Below are positions 47,797 to 56,095 of a stretch of 64,000 bases of DNA, one piece after another. Numbering within the stretch: the first letter of the stretch is position 1; each line of letters opens with the position of its first letter. The stretch is from Chitinophaga ginsengisoli (lineage in GTDB: Bacteria; Bacteroidota; Bacteroidia; Chitinophagales; Chitinophagaceae): positions 186,001-250,000 of the forward strand of contig NZ_PYGK01000011.1 of assembly GCF_003014595.1 (NCBI RefSeq), written 5' to 3'. Position numbers and translations under genes: made by a program. The notes below the pieces were generated by a model. The model saw only the letters and a list, made by a program, of their open reading frames with translations. It was not told where the DNA came from and ran no database searches.

Positions 47797-47965
47797 AAAG
47801 GCAGGTCTCCTGACTTGTAACATTTATACCATCCTTCCCATCCGCCTGGTGGCGGACAGTGGATATGTTCGATATAAACTTTGGTAGTTACTTACAGTTG
47901 CGCGACAGCTCGTGATTTACACACGATTCCCTATTAATCTACTGAAAAGCAAAACCCTTCCCGTT
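47797..47965 (-). ncRNA. Cobalamin (B12) riboswitch
   Basis: Read on the minus strand the leader contains the main conserved blocks in order. These are AATAGGGAATCGTGTG, AAATCACGAGCTGTCGCGC followed by AACTGTAA, then TCCACTG, GGGAAGGATGG and AGTCAGGAGACCTGCC. A downstream CAGTGGA (minus strand, 47788-47794) is fully complementary to TCCACTG (47857-47863). It sits about 180 bases before the TonB receptor start. Binding of cobalamin normally turns such genes off. Confidence 0.92.
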
Positions 47966-48375
47966 GGAAAATAAAGTAAAGAACTTCTTTGGGTCGCGAA
48001 GATATAGGAATAAATCAAGATTGAGATTAAAATCCGGAACAAATACTATTCTACAAAAGGAGAAGACTAATTGATCATATTCTATAGGAGTCTGAATCCC
48101 TCTACTCTCCGCAAAGCCGGGAGCTGCTTAAATCAAAAGACTTGAAGTCCTCTTTCACTCTGAGTATAAAATCTGCGATCATTAACACCTAATTAACAAT
48201 ATTGCATTAGAATAAATCTAGCTTTATCATGGTTATATAGATGCAATGGGAAAATGATTTTCCAGCACTTTAATTGTTTATGGCCATACATCAATTCTAA
48301 CATTTCTATTGACCAAATTGTCGGGGCGTCCAAGCGGCCTACACATTTACAACCATCCATCATTTCAACTTATTA

Positions 48376-50136
48376 ATGCTTACAAAAATGCGAAAGTTCA
48401 TGTTGGCACTGACAACACTGTGCCTATTATTTATATCTACCAAAGGCCAAGACCATACCTTATATCATTCAGTACACCAAAACCTCGACAGTAATTTCAT
48501 TATTTCTGCCAGCTATAAGCCACTTTCAAAAGACGGTGTCGTTATCCTGGAAGAAAATCACATGAACCAGTACAACGCTATTAACCAGTTGTTGTCAATT
48601 AGTAAAAATAACAAGGGTGAGATCCCTATTAATAAAATCGTCCTGGAAGGACTATATTACCCGCTCAGATCAAAAGTCATTTCTTTTGACGCCGCGCAGA
48701 TAGAAGAACGACAGATTTATCTAAAACTATTAAAGTCACTTGTAATTAATGAGTATAATTACGATGATAGTTCTAGTATAAGCAATGCAGAATTTCTTCA
48801 TCTAGGCTATGGATTCGAATTATTGCCTTCAGAAAATCCAAGAGATTATCAAGCCTGTAAAGAGCTATCAGACAGCCCTTTGATCTACCTATTAAATATG
48901 AATTACTTTGCGGCATCCACTGCTGTTATAAGTACTGAACAGGATATTGAAAATCTCGAATATTATTTTCGTAGTAAAAAAGACAACAACTCTTTATATA
49001 AGCGTTGTTACGATAGACAACTAAACTTTTTAAAGCTGGTCAGCAAACGAACAGATACGATTGCCTACAATACAAAAAATCACTATGAAAAATATAAACG
49101 CGTATTTTGTATAGAGGGCATGAGGCATACGTCTTTATTAACTGCCCGTCTTGAACAGCAGAATATCCCGTATGTTGTTATCACCGAAAAAGTAAACCTC
49201 GTTGATACAAGAAGGACTTTAATAAAGCCAACATTAAAGATAGATCAATTCAGGACTAAATTATATATCGAAAAAGAATACCTCAAATGTCTGTTAGCAA
49301 ATGCAGAAAGCAAAGGTGTAAAACCGGAAAGATACTTTTCGTTCTTGAATGTAAAAAAAATATTGGATCAGTTTGAAATAGTAAAAAATCCATTAATCAG
49401 TGACGGCCTATTGTCTTTCGATGTTCACAGTAATGAACAGCAACTCTATTATAAAGACCAGATTAACATAGGAAATCTGCCGGACATTTATTATAGCATG
49501 GTAAAAGAACCAAATGAGGATCCGTCTTCAATGCTGACCGCTCCAATTGTAAAACAGACAATCTTAAAGGATAATTTATCATTTAAGCAGGCCAGAGAAT
49601 CAATTTATTCAACTATTAAAACATATCTGGATTCTGATCTATATCGTTCAAAAAGTAATTTTTTAAAGTATCATTCTGTAGAAGGAGGCCCCTCCAAAGA
49701 AATACATTGGAGTGACAACATTCTGTTTAATAAAATAAAAGACCTTGATTTAAATATTCAGGCTCAATGCTCTAAAGCAAAAAACAATCGTCCTGACTGG
49801 TATTATGAAGGGAATGAAGGCAATTTGATCGGTGAGGTAAAATACATAAGGAACAGGGCCACATTTTCCTATGTTAAAAAACTGCTGGTAAACGATCAGA
49901 TTGAAAGCTATTTGAAGGATCCGAGGCTAAATGCACAGGCACTTGACTTATACATCCTAATTGACGAAGAAGGGCTCAAAAAACAAGGCGTCAAAATTGA
50001 ACAAATAAACATATTTAAGAGAATGCTGGATTTAAGAATGCGAAAATTAAATTTAAGCTTGGAGAAGAATATAAATGTGTACTACCTGATAGTCATTAAG
50101 AATTTTAAATATGCTAAGGCACGTCAAGCGGCATAA
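48376..50136 (+). CDS. Secreted protein with TraB/ChaN-like N-terminal part and PD-(D/E)xK-like C-terminal motif
   Basis: 586 residues (a start at 48388, MRKFMLALTTL, is also possible). Signal peptide, then a region that may be TraB/ChaN-like: DGVVILEENHMNQYNAI near residue 53 and RVFCIEGMRHTSLLTARLEQQ near residue 248 place Glu and His as that fold does. In the last 130 residues NRPDWYYEGNEGNLIGEVKY fits P-D-x(13)-E-x-K of the PD-(D/E)xK nuclease fold, followed by helix-strand elements (LLVNDQIESYLKD, ALDLYILIDEE). Neither half gives a confident family match. The gene is A+T-rich compared with its neighbours and stands alone. Confidence 0.75.
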   Translation: MLTKMRKFMLALTTLCLLFISTKGQDHTLYHSVHQNLDSNFIISASYKPLSKDGVVILEENHMNQYNAINQLLSISKNNKGEIPINKIVLEGLYYPLRSKVISFDAAQIEERQIYLKLLKSLVINEYNYDDSSSISNAEFLHLGYGFELLPSENPRDYQACKELSDSPLIYLLNMNYFAASTAVISTEQDIENLEYYFRSKKDNNSLYKRCYDRQLNFLKLVSKRTDTIAYNTKNHYEKYKRVFCIEGMRHTSLLTARLEQQNIPYVVITEKVNLVDTRRTLIKPTLKIDQFRTKLYIEKEYLKCLLANAESKGVKPERYFSFLNVKKILDQFEIVKNPLISDGLLSFDVHSNEQQLYYKDQINIGNLPDIYYSMVKEPNEDPSSMLTAPIVKQTILKDNLSFKQARESIYSTIKTYLDSDLYRSKSNFLKYHSVEGGPSKEIHWSDNILFNKIKDLDLNIQAQCSKAKNNRPDWYYEGNEGNLIGEVKYIRNRATFSYVKKLLVNDQIESYLKDPRLNAQALDLYILIDEEGLKKQGVKIEQINIFKRMLDLRMRKLNLSLEKNINVYYLIVIKNFKYAKARQAA

Positions 50137-50229
50137 AGAGGTCAAAGTCCTTTCAAACTAAATTAGATACCCGGAATTTCTGCGTTTATTTGGACCGGGT
50201 TATCAGGTACCTGTCAATGATATAATAGC

Positions 50230-50237
50230 TATCTTTG
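50230..50237 (+). promoter_or_regulatory. Putative -7 promoter box for the luciferase-like gene
   Basis: TATCTTTG fits TAnnTTTG; it lies 31 bases before the ATG at 50269. Confidence 0.5.
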
Positions 50238-50268
50238 CAATGGCTTTTTTACAATCGAAAAGAGAAGT

Positions 50269-51291
50269 ATGAAGAAAATCGGATTTTTATCATTCGGACA
50301 TTGGTCCAATCATCCAGGCTATCAAACCCGTACGGCAGCCGACACATTGCTTCAGTCAATTGATCTGGCTGTCGCTGCCGAAGAAATCGGTTTAGATGGT
50401 GCATATTTTCGGGTACATCATTTCGCAGCTCAATTAGCATCTCCATTTCCTTTGCTTTCCGCCATCGGCGCCAAAACGAGCAGCATTGAGATTGGAACGG
50501 GCGTTATTGACATGCGTTATGAAAACCCCCTCTATATGGTGGAAGACGCCGGAGCCGCCGATTTGATTTCGGGCGGACGATTGCAACTGGGAATCAGCAG
50601 AGGGTCGCCGGAACAGGTAATCGACGGATGGCGTTATTTTGAATATGAACCAGCGGAAGGTGAGACTGACGCTGACATGGGACGCAGGAAAGCCTTGCAG
50701 TTTTTGGATAAACTGAAAGGTGTCGGATTTGCACAGCCAAACCCCCACCCGATGTTTCCTAATCCACCAGGCTTGCTACGATTGGAACCCCATTCTGAGG
50801 GATTGCGCGAGCGCATCTGGTGGGGCGCGGGCTCCAATGCCACTGCTATCTGGGCTGCCGAAAACGGAATGCACCTGCAAAGTTCTACCCTGAAATTCGA
50901 CGAAAGCGGGAAGCCATTCCACATACAACAGGCAGAACAGATCAGGTTGTACAAAGAAGCATGGAAAAAAGCAGGACATCAGCGCGAACCAAGGGTTTCA
51001 GTGAGCCGATCTATATTTGCATTGATAAATGACCAGGACAGGCATTTCTTTGGGCGCGAAAGCAATGGAGCCGACAAAATTGGTTTCATTGAAAAAGATA
51101 AACGCGCCATTTTCGGAAAAAGCTATGCCGGGGAACCAGATCAGCTCATTAAAGAGTTGGCACAGGACGAGGCTATTCAGGAAGCTGATACACTGCTTTT
51201 GACAATTCCCAATACCCTGGGAGTTGACTACAATATACACGTGCTCTCGTCTATTCTGAAGTATGTCGCACCCGGACTGGGCTGGCGTTAA
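50269..51291 (+). CDS. LLM-class flavin-dependent oxidoreductase (luciferase-like)
   Basis: 340 residues, cytoplasmic. TIM-barrel features of the bacterial luciferase family: FLSFGHW at the first strand, AEEIGLDGAYFRVHHF, SSIEIGTGVIDMRYENPLYM, ISGGRLQLGISRGSPEQVIDG (FMN phosphate site), and ERIWWGAGSNATAIWAAENG. The family uses reduced FMN to oxidise diverse substrates. Its own substrate is not evident. Single gene with a promoter box at 50230 and a terminator at 51333. Confidence 0.93.
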   Translation: MKKIGFLSFGHWSNHPGYQTRTAADTLLQSIDLAVAAEEIGLDGAYFRVHHFAAQLASPFPLLSAIGAKTSSIEIGTGVIDMRYENPLYMVEDAGAADLISGGRLQLGISRGSPEQVIDGWRYFEYEPAEGETDADMGRRKALQFLDKLKGVGFAQPNPHPMFPNPPGLLRLEPHSEGLRERIWWGAGSNATAIWAAENGMHLQSSTLKFDESGKPFHIQQAEQIRLYKEAWKKAGHQREPRVSVSRSIFALINDQDRHFFGRESNGADKIGFIEKDKRAIFGKSYAGEPDQLIKELAQDEAIQEADTLLLTIPNTLGVDYNIHVLSSILKYVAPGLGWR

Positions 51292-51332
51292 ATTGTATGG
51301 TGGCGAAGTTCATATTTTGCCTGCGGGAAATT

Positions 51333-51368
51333 AAAAAGCCTTCAAATCTTCGGACTTGAAGGCTTTTT
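51333..51368 (+). terminator. Rho-independent terminator
   Basis: Stem AAAAAGCCTTCAA / TTGAAGGCTTTTT with a short mismatch region and a loop near CTTCGG. It follows the luciferase-like gene and is T-rich on both strands, so it may serve the minus-strand gene too. Confidence 0.85.
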
Positions 51369-51469
51369 ATTACTATCTATAGTGCAAGGTTTAATGTTCC
51401 CTTCACCATATATCTGTCACTTAGCCAACTACTATCATCACATGCAATAAAGATGCCTCGCAGTACCTG

Positions 51470-52453
51470 CTAAGGCTTAAGAATGATACTGCCGGTAGTC
51501 TTCCGGGATTCCATGTCAGCATGTGCTAAAGCTGCATCAGCCAGAGAATAGACTAAAAGATGTTGTACATCGAATATGCCCTTCTCAACCTGTTCGAATA
51601 CCTCTTTCATCGCTTCGCCTTTCTTATGCTGATACCCCGGATAGTTATTGAGCTGAGCCTGTACGAAATGAATGTTTTTTTGATCAAGCGGCAGCGCATC
51701 TACCTCTGGCCAGCCGGATGCGCCGCCATAAGATACAAAGGTGCCACCCGTTTTGATCAGATCCATGGATCTGTCAAAGATGTCTTTGCCAACACTGTCA
51801 TATATCACATCCACACCGGCACCGCCTGTGATAACATTCACACAGGCAATAAGATCTTCATTTTGTAAATCAATTACATGCTCATAACCCCGTTGTTCTG
51901 CCAACTGCTTTTTAGCCGGACTCCCTACCGTGCCTATAACAATAGCGCCCAGCGACTTCGCCCATGCACTTAACAACGTACCTACGCCTCCCATCATTGC
52001 AGGAATAAGTACGTACTGCCCGGCTTTAACCGCATAACCATCCCTGATCAGCATTTTGGCCGTAAGGCCTTTTACCATAACTGCAGCCGCTACATCAAAA
52101 GTGATATTATCAGGTAATCTAAAGATATCATCAACGCTGATCACTCTTTTTTGTGCATATGCCCCCGTGGTGGCATAGTAGGCCACCCTATCCCCCACTG
52201 CGAACGATGTTACACCCTCACCAATGGCTGTTACTATGCCAGCGGCTTCCAGGCCGATTGGCGCAGGATATGCCGGTAGTGGGAATCTCCCACTTCTGAA
52301 GAAAACATCCAGGAAGTTTACGGCAATGGCTTTTTGCTCAATTAATACTTCATTCGAACGCGGGCCGGCTAAATCAATTGTTTCATATTTCAGAACTTCC
52401 GGCCCTCCGGGTTGTTCAATAAGAACAACACCACTTTTTGTTAAGATACTCAT
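51470..52453 (-). CDS. Quinone oxidoreductase-type zinc-independent alcohol dehydrogenase (MDR family)
   Basis: 327 residues. MDR fold: N-terminal GroES-like part (AIAVNFLDVFFRSGRFPLPAYPAPIGLEAAGIV), then a Rossmann domain with the NADPH-binding stretch PAMMGGVGTLLSAWAKSLGA and the C-terminal AHADMESRKTTGSIILKP. The absence of the catalytic zinc Cys/His set and the NFLDV and R-x-S/G pattern point to QOR (NADPH:quinone reductase). It is divergent from an HxlR regulator gene with a 126-base shared control region, a common arrangement for thiol or electrophile-responsive detoxification (inference). Confidence 0.93.
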   Translation of the reverse strand: MSILTKSGVVLIEQPGGPEVLKYETIDLAGPRSNEVLIEQKAIAVNFLDVFFRSGRFPLPAYPAPIGLEAAGIVTAIGEGVTSFAVGDRVAYYATTGAYAQKRVISVDDIFRLPDNITFDVAAAVMVKGLTAKMLIRDGYAVKAGQYVLIPAMMGGVGTLLSAWAKSLGAIVIGTVGSPAKKQLAEQRGYEHVIDLQNEDLIACVNVITGGAGVDVIYDSVGKDIFDRSMDLIKTGGTFVSYGGASGWPEVDALPLDQKNIHFVQAQLNNYPGYQHKKGEAMKEVFEQVEKGIFDVQHLLVYSLADAALAHADMESRKTTGSIILKP

Positions 52454-52521
52454 CTAAGGTTTTTTTTGTTCCTGCAAATCTATTCGCACTCCACCTTATG
52501 ATGAATGCCAGGTCCCTTTAA

Positions 52522-52565
52522 GGAAGTACTTCCCTCCAGGGAAGTGTTTTTCCCCCGCGGAAGTA
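52522..52565. promoter_or_regulatory. Putative HxlR operator between divergent genes
   Basis: GGAAGTACTTCC (52522-52533) is a perfect palindrome. A second imperfect copy GGGAAGTGTTTTTCCC (52539-52554) and a half site GGAAGTA (52559-52565) follow. They lie in the shared control region and abut the predicted -7 box of the HxlR gene. Confidence 0.6.
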
Positions 52566-52567
52566 GT

Positions 52568-52575
52568 TACATTTG
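52568..52575 (+). promoter_or_regulatory. -7 promoter box of the HxlR gene
   Basis: TACATTTG fits TAnnTTTG. It ends 4 bases before the ATG at 52580, so the transcript could start at the start codon. Confidence 0.5.
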
Positions 52576-52579
52576 TCTC

Positions 52580-52954
52580 ATGGGAACATCAAGGCTTACT
52601 GAAGAAACGTTGTCAAAAGCATGTATACAGCATTTTAAAGCCATTGAAGATACACAGTACATACTGACCGGCAAATGGAGGATATCCATCATTGCAATGC
52701 TGGTATTCAGGAAGATGCGCTACCTGGAACTACAGCGCCTGTTAAATGGTATTGGCACTAAAATGTTATCCAAAGAATTACAGCATCTGGAAATTAATGG
52801 ATTGGTCAGTCGCACCGTCCGGAATACGAAGCCTATCACGGTAGAATATGAGCTTACAGCATATGGAAAATCGCTGAAACCTTTATTAGACGAGATGGCA
52901 CGTTGGGGTACAGCACATAAAAAGCGTATTGTAAAGGAAGTCGGCACAAAATAA
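52580..52954 (+). CDS. HxlR-family transcriptional regulator
   Basis: 124 residues from the Met of MGTSRLTEETLSKA; the frame is open 25 codons farther up but those codons cover the operator-like palindromes and the -7 box. Winged helix: AIEDTQYILTGKWRISIIAM, FRKMRYLELQRLLNGIGTKM, LSKELQHLEINGLVSRTV, the typical HxlR order of helix 2, recognition helix and wing. HxlR proteins bind palindromic DNA as dimers, and some sense aldehydes or reactive species through Cys. A Cys occurs at residue 14 (SKACIQHF). It likely controls the divergent quinone oxidoreductase gene. Confidence 0.93.
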   Translation: MGTSRLTEETLSKACIQHFKAIEDTQYILTGKWRISIIAMLVFRKMRYLELQRLLNGIGTKMLSKELQHLEINGLVSRTVRNTKPITVEYELTAYGKSLKPLLDEMARWGTAHKKRIVKEVGTK

Positions 52955-53038
52955 GTGCTGCCCCAGGTCATTTCTTTATGACCTGGCCTTATAATATAGG
53001 AAACTTAATAATGTAAAAGAAAATTTCCCGGTTTTAAC

Positions 53039-53046
53039 TACTTTTG
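53039..53046 (+). promoter_or_regulatory. Putative -7 promoter box
   Basis: TACTTTTG fits TAnnTTTG, about 90 bases upstream of the small gene at 53138. Confidence 0.45.
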
Positions 53047-53137
53047 CGGCAAAACTGACTTTTGATCCAGGTCTGATCAGTAAGTCAGGCATAAGCCGAT
53101 ATTCCTAAACGTTCCAATTCTAAGCAAACCATTGATA

Positions 53138-53422
53138 ATGAGGAAAAAAAAAGAGAATGTACGAGAGGTGTTTCCTGCAACTATCGATAGACTAATAGAG
53201 CGGGCACAAGACGCCGGTATAACCCTGACAGATGCGGCCATCGCTGCCGAACTTGGCATCCCGATAGAAACTTTTAAAACATACTATCAGAAGGACAAAG
53301 CACCTTCTGAAATTTTCGACCTGATGCGGAAGAAATTCAAGCAATTTATCGGTACACTATACATTGAGTGTGTGATCCTCCCCGATGAATTTGATGAAGC
53401 TGATGCAGATGAGGAAGAGTAG
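53138..53422 (+). CDS. Small helix-turn-helix-like protein of unknown function
   Basis: 94 residues from the ATG of MRKKKENVREVF (an in-frame TTG lies 6 bases earlier). Residues about 15-60 read LIERAQDAGITLTDAAIAAELGIPIETFKTYYQKDK, a good helix-turn-helix pattern of XRE type; the C-terminus is acidic (DEFDEADADEEE). Basic start, HTH and acidic tail suggest a DNA-binding protein. It is the last gene before the convergent GIY-YIG gene. Confidence 0.65.
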   Translation: MRKKKENVREVFPATIDRLIERAQDAGITLTDAAIAAELGIPIETFKTYYQKDKAPSEIFDLMRKKFKQFIGTLYIECVILPDEFDEADADEEE

Positions 53423-53444
53423 GAAAGTGAAGATGGATCAGCTG

Positions 53445-53882
53445 CTAAACAGACTTATTCCACTTTGGAAATACCCCGAAGATATCCTGGTGTTGTCTTA
53501 ATAAGCTCCGCTTTAAAACTTCGGGGCAATCTGTATATCCGGTATCGCACGTTACGTACCAGTATATATTTAATGCCTCAATATTTTCCCGGGTCATCTG
53601 CTTTTTCCATGCTATATGTGCCGGCGTCTTACCAAACTGCTGGCCTTTGATGATTTCATCTTTCAGACCACTTATTCCTTCCTTTCTGTTTGAGATTGAA
53701 CCATCCTTTTCAATTTTTCCGGAATGTCCGATGTAGATCAGCTCCACTCTCCCCTTTTTTAATGCATAGATGACATATACGCCACTCTTACCAGCTGGCG
53801 CATTACATACCGTCTGGAGATCCTGTTCCGGAGTGAGGAAGAAATGGCCCTGCTCTTTGTATTTATCTAGTATGTCAAACAT
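53445..53882 (-). CDS. GIY-YIG-like nuclease domain protein
   Basis: 145 residues. The first part of the domain reads SGVYVIYALKKGRVELIYIGHSGK (residues 33-56), matching the GIY and YIG strands. The acidic and basic residues normally found after them can be placed in IEKDGSISNRKEGISGLKDE and LKRSLLRQHQDIFGVFPKWN. The last block resembles a UvrC/SLX1-type end (L-x-x-x-H...P-x-W-N). The role is unknown; such small proteins occur beside mobile elements. It lies just upstream of the tRNA gene, on the opposite strand. Confidence 0.7.
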   Translation of the reverse strand: MFDILDKYKEQGHFFLTPEQDLQTVCNAPAGKSGVYVIYALKKGRVELIYIGHSGKIEKDGSISNRKEGISGLKDEIIKGQQFGKTPAHIAWKKQMTRENIEALNIYWYVTCDTGYTDCPEVLKRSLLRQHQDIFGVFPKWNKSV

Positions 53883-53928
53883 CCTGTAAAGATAGGTTGT
53901 ACCTGCATAAAGGTCCAGTCAAAAAAAA

Positions 53929-53960
53929 AATTGGTAAAGTATAATCGTTTATGCATCTTT
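53929..53960 (+). promoter_or_regulatory. tRNA-fMet promoter
   Basis: TTG (near 53931) is followed after 20 bases by CATCTTTG, one base from the TAnnTTTG consensus. This gives the -33/-7 spacing of Bacteroidota promoters just upstream of the tRNA. Confidence 0.5.
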
Positions 53961-53970
53961 GCACCCTCAT

Positions 53971-54042
<72 letters not shown>

Positions 54043-54063
54043 CAAAAAAAGTCCCGGTTCACG

Positions 54064-54091
54064 AAAGCGCGATGTAAGTCGCGCTTTTTTT
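54064..54091 (+). terminator. Terminator of the tRNA transcript
   Basis: 9-bp stem AAAGCGCGA / TCGCGCTTT with loop TGTAAG and a run of T, 22 bases after the tRNA. Confidence 0.85.
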
Positions 54092-54280
54092 GTGCGAGAA
54101 ACTTTGACTGGTGCGGGTTTCGGAGGGTTTTGGATACTAAAGTAGCTTAAATAAAATCAAGTGAAATGGTGCCCCTTTCGGTGACCTTTCTGGTGCCTAT
54201 CTTTGTGGGGCACGCGGCAAAATGATATGCTTTGTGGTGGGTTTGAAGAGCGAATTTTTTTAACGCTTAAATGTGACAAA

Positions 54281-55849
54281 ATGAACGTAAAGCAGAATTT
54301 GTCGGTACTAGTCTACCGCAAGAAGAAGAATCCCGCAAGCGGGATGGTATTTATTTATCTCCGGGTTACCATTGATGGCATTTCTGATGAAATAACCTCC
54401 GGAATTAAGATCAAAGACGAACACTGGGATAAAGAACGAAAACAGGTCACCGCCGGTAACCCGGACTACAAGAAATATAACAAGACCCTGGAACTAATGA
54501 AGGCCGATCTCCAGCGGCATTTTGACCTCGTACAGGCGTTACATGGCCTGGCAACCCCGAAATTGGTATTAGACTCCTACCGCTCCCCTATTAATGGTAA
54601 AGATCAACAGCAACAAAAAATTGCCAATCTGGCTTTTAGTGAACGACTGGATGCGCTGATATGCGATTATATCAAATATTGCAAGTTTGAGAAGAAGGCG
54701 TATGAATTTGATGCGGTGCCTTCATCAGAGAAAAGGATCATTCTTGAAGATCGACGGAATGGTATTAAAAAAAGGCTGGACGTCGTTACCAGAGAGGCAA
54801 ATGCTATCTTTGATAACAAGAGTCATCACAAGACACTCGTCTTGGCGATTGATGAGTATCTACTAAACTTCCTTTTGCTGGCGTTCAGCGGCAATCGTTC
54901 TCCGAATAGCCTGGAGAAAATGATCGGCAGGAAAAATCGGTATCTCTCCTTTATTAGATACCGATATAAAGCAGATGATCTCGCTGTTGAAAAGTTGGAG
55001 TATAAATTCATTACTGACTTGTTTAATTACCTGCTGGTTCAATGGGAAGTGAACGAGAATTCAGCAACTAAGTACTGCCAATGTCTGAAGGAGATTATTG
55101 ACCGGACGGTGGCAAATGGTTGGCTACAAGCGAATATTTTCGGCCTGTTTAAGTGTAGCTACATTGAGCCAGACAAACTCTGGCCGAGTATGGACGAGTT
55201 CGTGACATTGCTTAATGCGGATCTGTCTAAGCAGAGCCTTCGAGAAATCCGGGATATTAATATCTTCTGCGGAATGACAGGGCTAGCCTATCAGGAAGTA
55301 TTTGATCTTAGCCCAAAGGACATTGTGAAAGGATCGGATGGAGAGCTGTGGATTGAGAAAAAGCGACAAAAAACAGATGGAGATGTAAGCTTGCCTCTCC
55401 TACCCCTCGCACTGGAGATCATTGAGCTATACAAAGATCATCCAATATGCCTACGCCGAAACCGCCTCCTACCAGTGCCCACTAATCAGGCGTATAACCG
55501 GGGAATTAAAGAGATTGCTACTGAGACAGGGGTTAATATTATTAACCACAGCCATCAGTGGCGGTACTTCTTTGCAAATGAGGTTGTGTTTAATAACGGG
55601 GTGGATATTAAGACCACCGGAAAAATGCTGTCGCATAAGTCAGTGAAAACGACGGAGATCTATGTTAAGGCGAATAAGAGGAAGATTAGTGAGAGTATGG
55701 GAATGGTGAAGGAGAAGCTGTTTGGAAAGGGGACGAAGTTAACTAGGAAGAAACATATTTCCTATCCAGATCATTCAACTGACAACAAAGTGGAAAATCA
55801 CAGTATAACCACCCCGCTCCGCATAGCATACGTAGCTGACGACAAATAA
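54281..55849 (+). CDS. Tyrosine recombinase / site-specific integrase, Bacteroidetes type
   Basis: 522 residues from the Met of MNVKQNLSVLVYRKKKNP; the frame is open 26 codons farther up. Layout: N-terminal Arm-binding-like strands (VFIYLRVTIDG), a SAM-like core-binding domain (about 220-320), then the catalytic domain. HQWRYFFANEVV supplies H-x-x-R, MLSHKS the second His, and TTEIYVK the nucleophile Tyr. The first catalytic Arg position reads TGLAYQEV, the usual substitution in Bacteroidetes integrases. It starts 238 bases after the initiator tRNA in the same direction, the normal place for an element inserted at a tRNA. Longer than the usual 400 residues because of an insert around 150-220. 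Confidence 0.9.
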   Translation: MNVKQNLSVLVYRKKKNPASGMVFIYLRVTIDGISDEITSGIKIKDEHWDKERKQVTAGNPDYKKYNKTLELMKADLQRHFDLVQALHGLATPKLVLDSYRSPINGKDQQQQKIANLAFSERLDALICDYIKYCKFEKKAYEFDAVPSSEKRIILEDRRNGIKKRLDVVTREANAIFDNKSHHKTLVLAIDEYLLNFLLLAFSGNRSPNSLEKMIGRKNRYLSFIRYRYKADDLAVEKLEYKFITDLFNYLLVQWEVNENSATKYCQCLKEIIDRTVANGWLQANIFGLFKCSYIEPDKLWPSMDEFVTLLNADLSKQSLREIRDINIFCGMTGLAYQEVFDLSPKDIVKGSDGELWIEKKRQKTDGDVSLPLLPLALEIIELYKDHPICLRRNRLLPVPTNQAYNRGIKEIATETGVNIINHSHQWRYFFANEVVFNNGVDIKTTGKMLSHKSVKTTEIYVKANKRKISESMGMVKEKLFGKGTKLTRKKHISYPDHSTDNKVENHSITTPLRIAYVADDK

Positions 55850-55852
55850 ACT

Positions 55853-55894
55853 TATAAACGGTCAACTTCTATTCAAAATGGTTGACCGTTTATA
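55853..55894. terminator. Hairpin after the integrase gene
   Basis: 14-bp inverted repeat TATAAACGGTCAAC / GTTGACCGTTTATA with a 14-base loop, 4 bases after the integrase stop. There is no long T-run. Confidence 0.6.
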
Positions 55895-56029
55895 GTGTTA
55901 CCATAGTTTACATTAACTGACACCGGCATTTGTTCCTTACATAACCAATTTTTCCCACCTACTAGGCATTACAATATTGGGTCATTACAGAACGCAACAA
56001 TAAATGCGTAAAAAGTACACATTTATAAA

Positions 56030-56037
56030 TATTTTTG
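56030..56037 (+). promoter_or_regulatory. Putative -7 promoter box of the AbiH gene
   Basis: TATTTTTG fits TAnnTTTG, 58 bases before the ATG at 56096. Confidence 0.4.
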
Positions 56038-56095
56038 TGTAGTTTGAAGCAAATAGTTTGTGAATAATTCTTGCGAAAGGGATAAATGAAAAAAA

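Noticed and set aside
47621-47800. Transcription terminator as expression platform of the riboswitch
   Set aside because: No stem followed by a T-run is visible between the riboswitch and the receptor start, so control is more likely at translation.
47518-47823. Open frame of 101 codons overlapping the TonB receptor start and the leader
   Set aside because: It runs through the riboswitch leader and into the receptor's signal peptide in another frame; composition is not protein-like.
52505-52579. Upstream ATG for the HxlR gene
   Set aside because: The added codons cover the operator palindromes and the -7 box.
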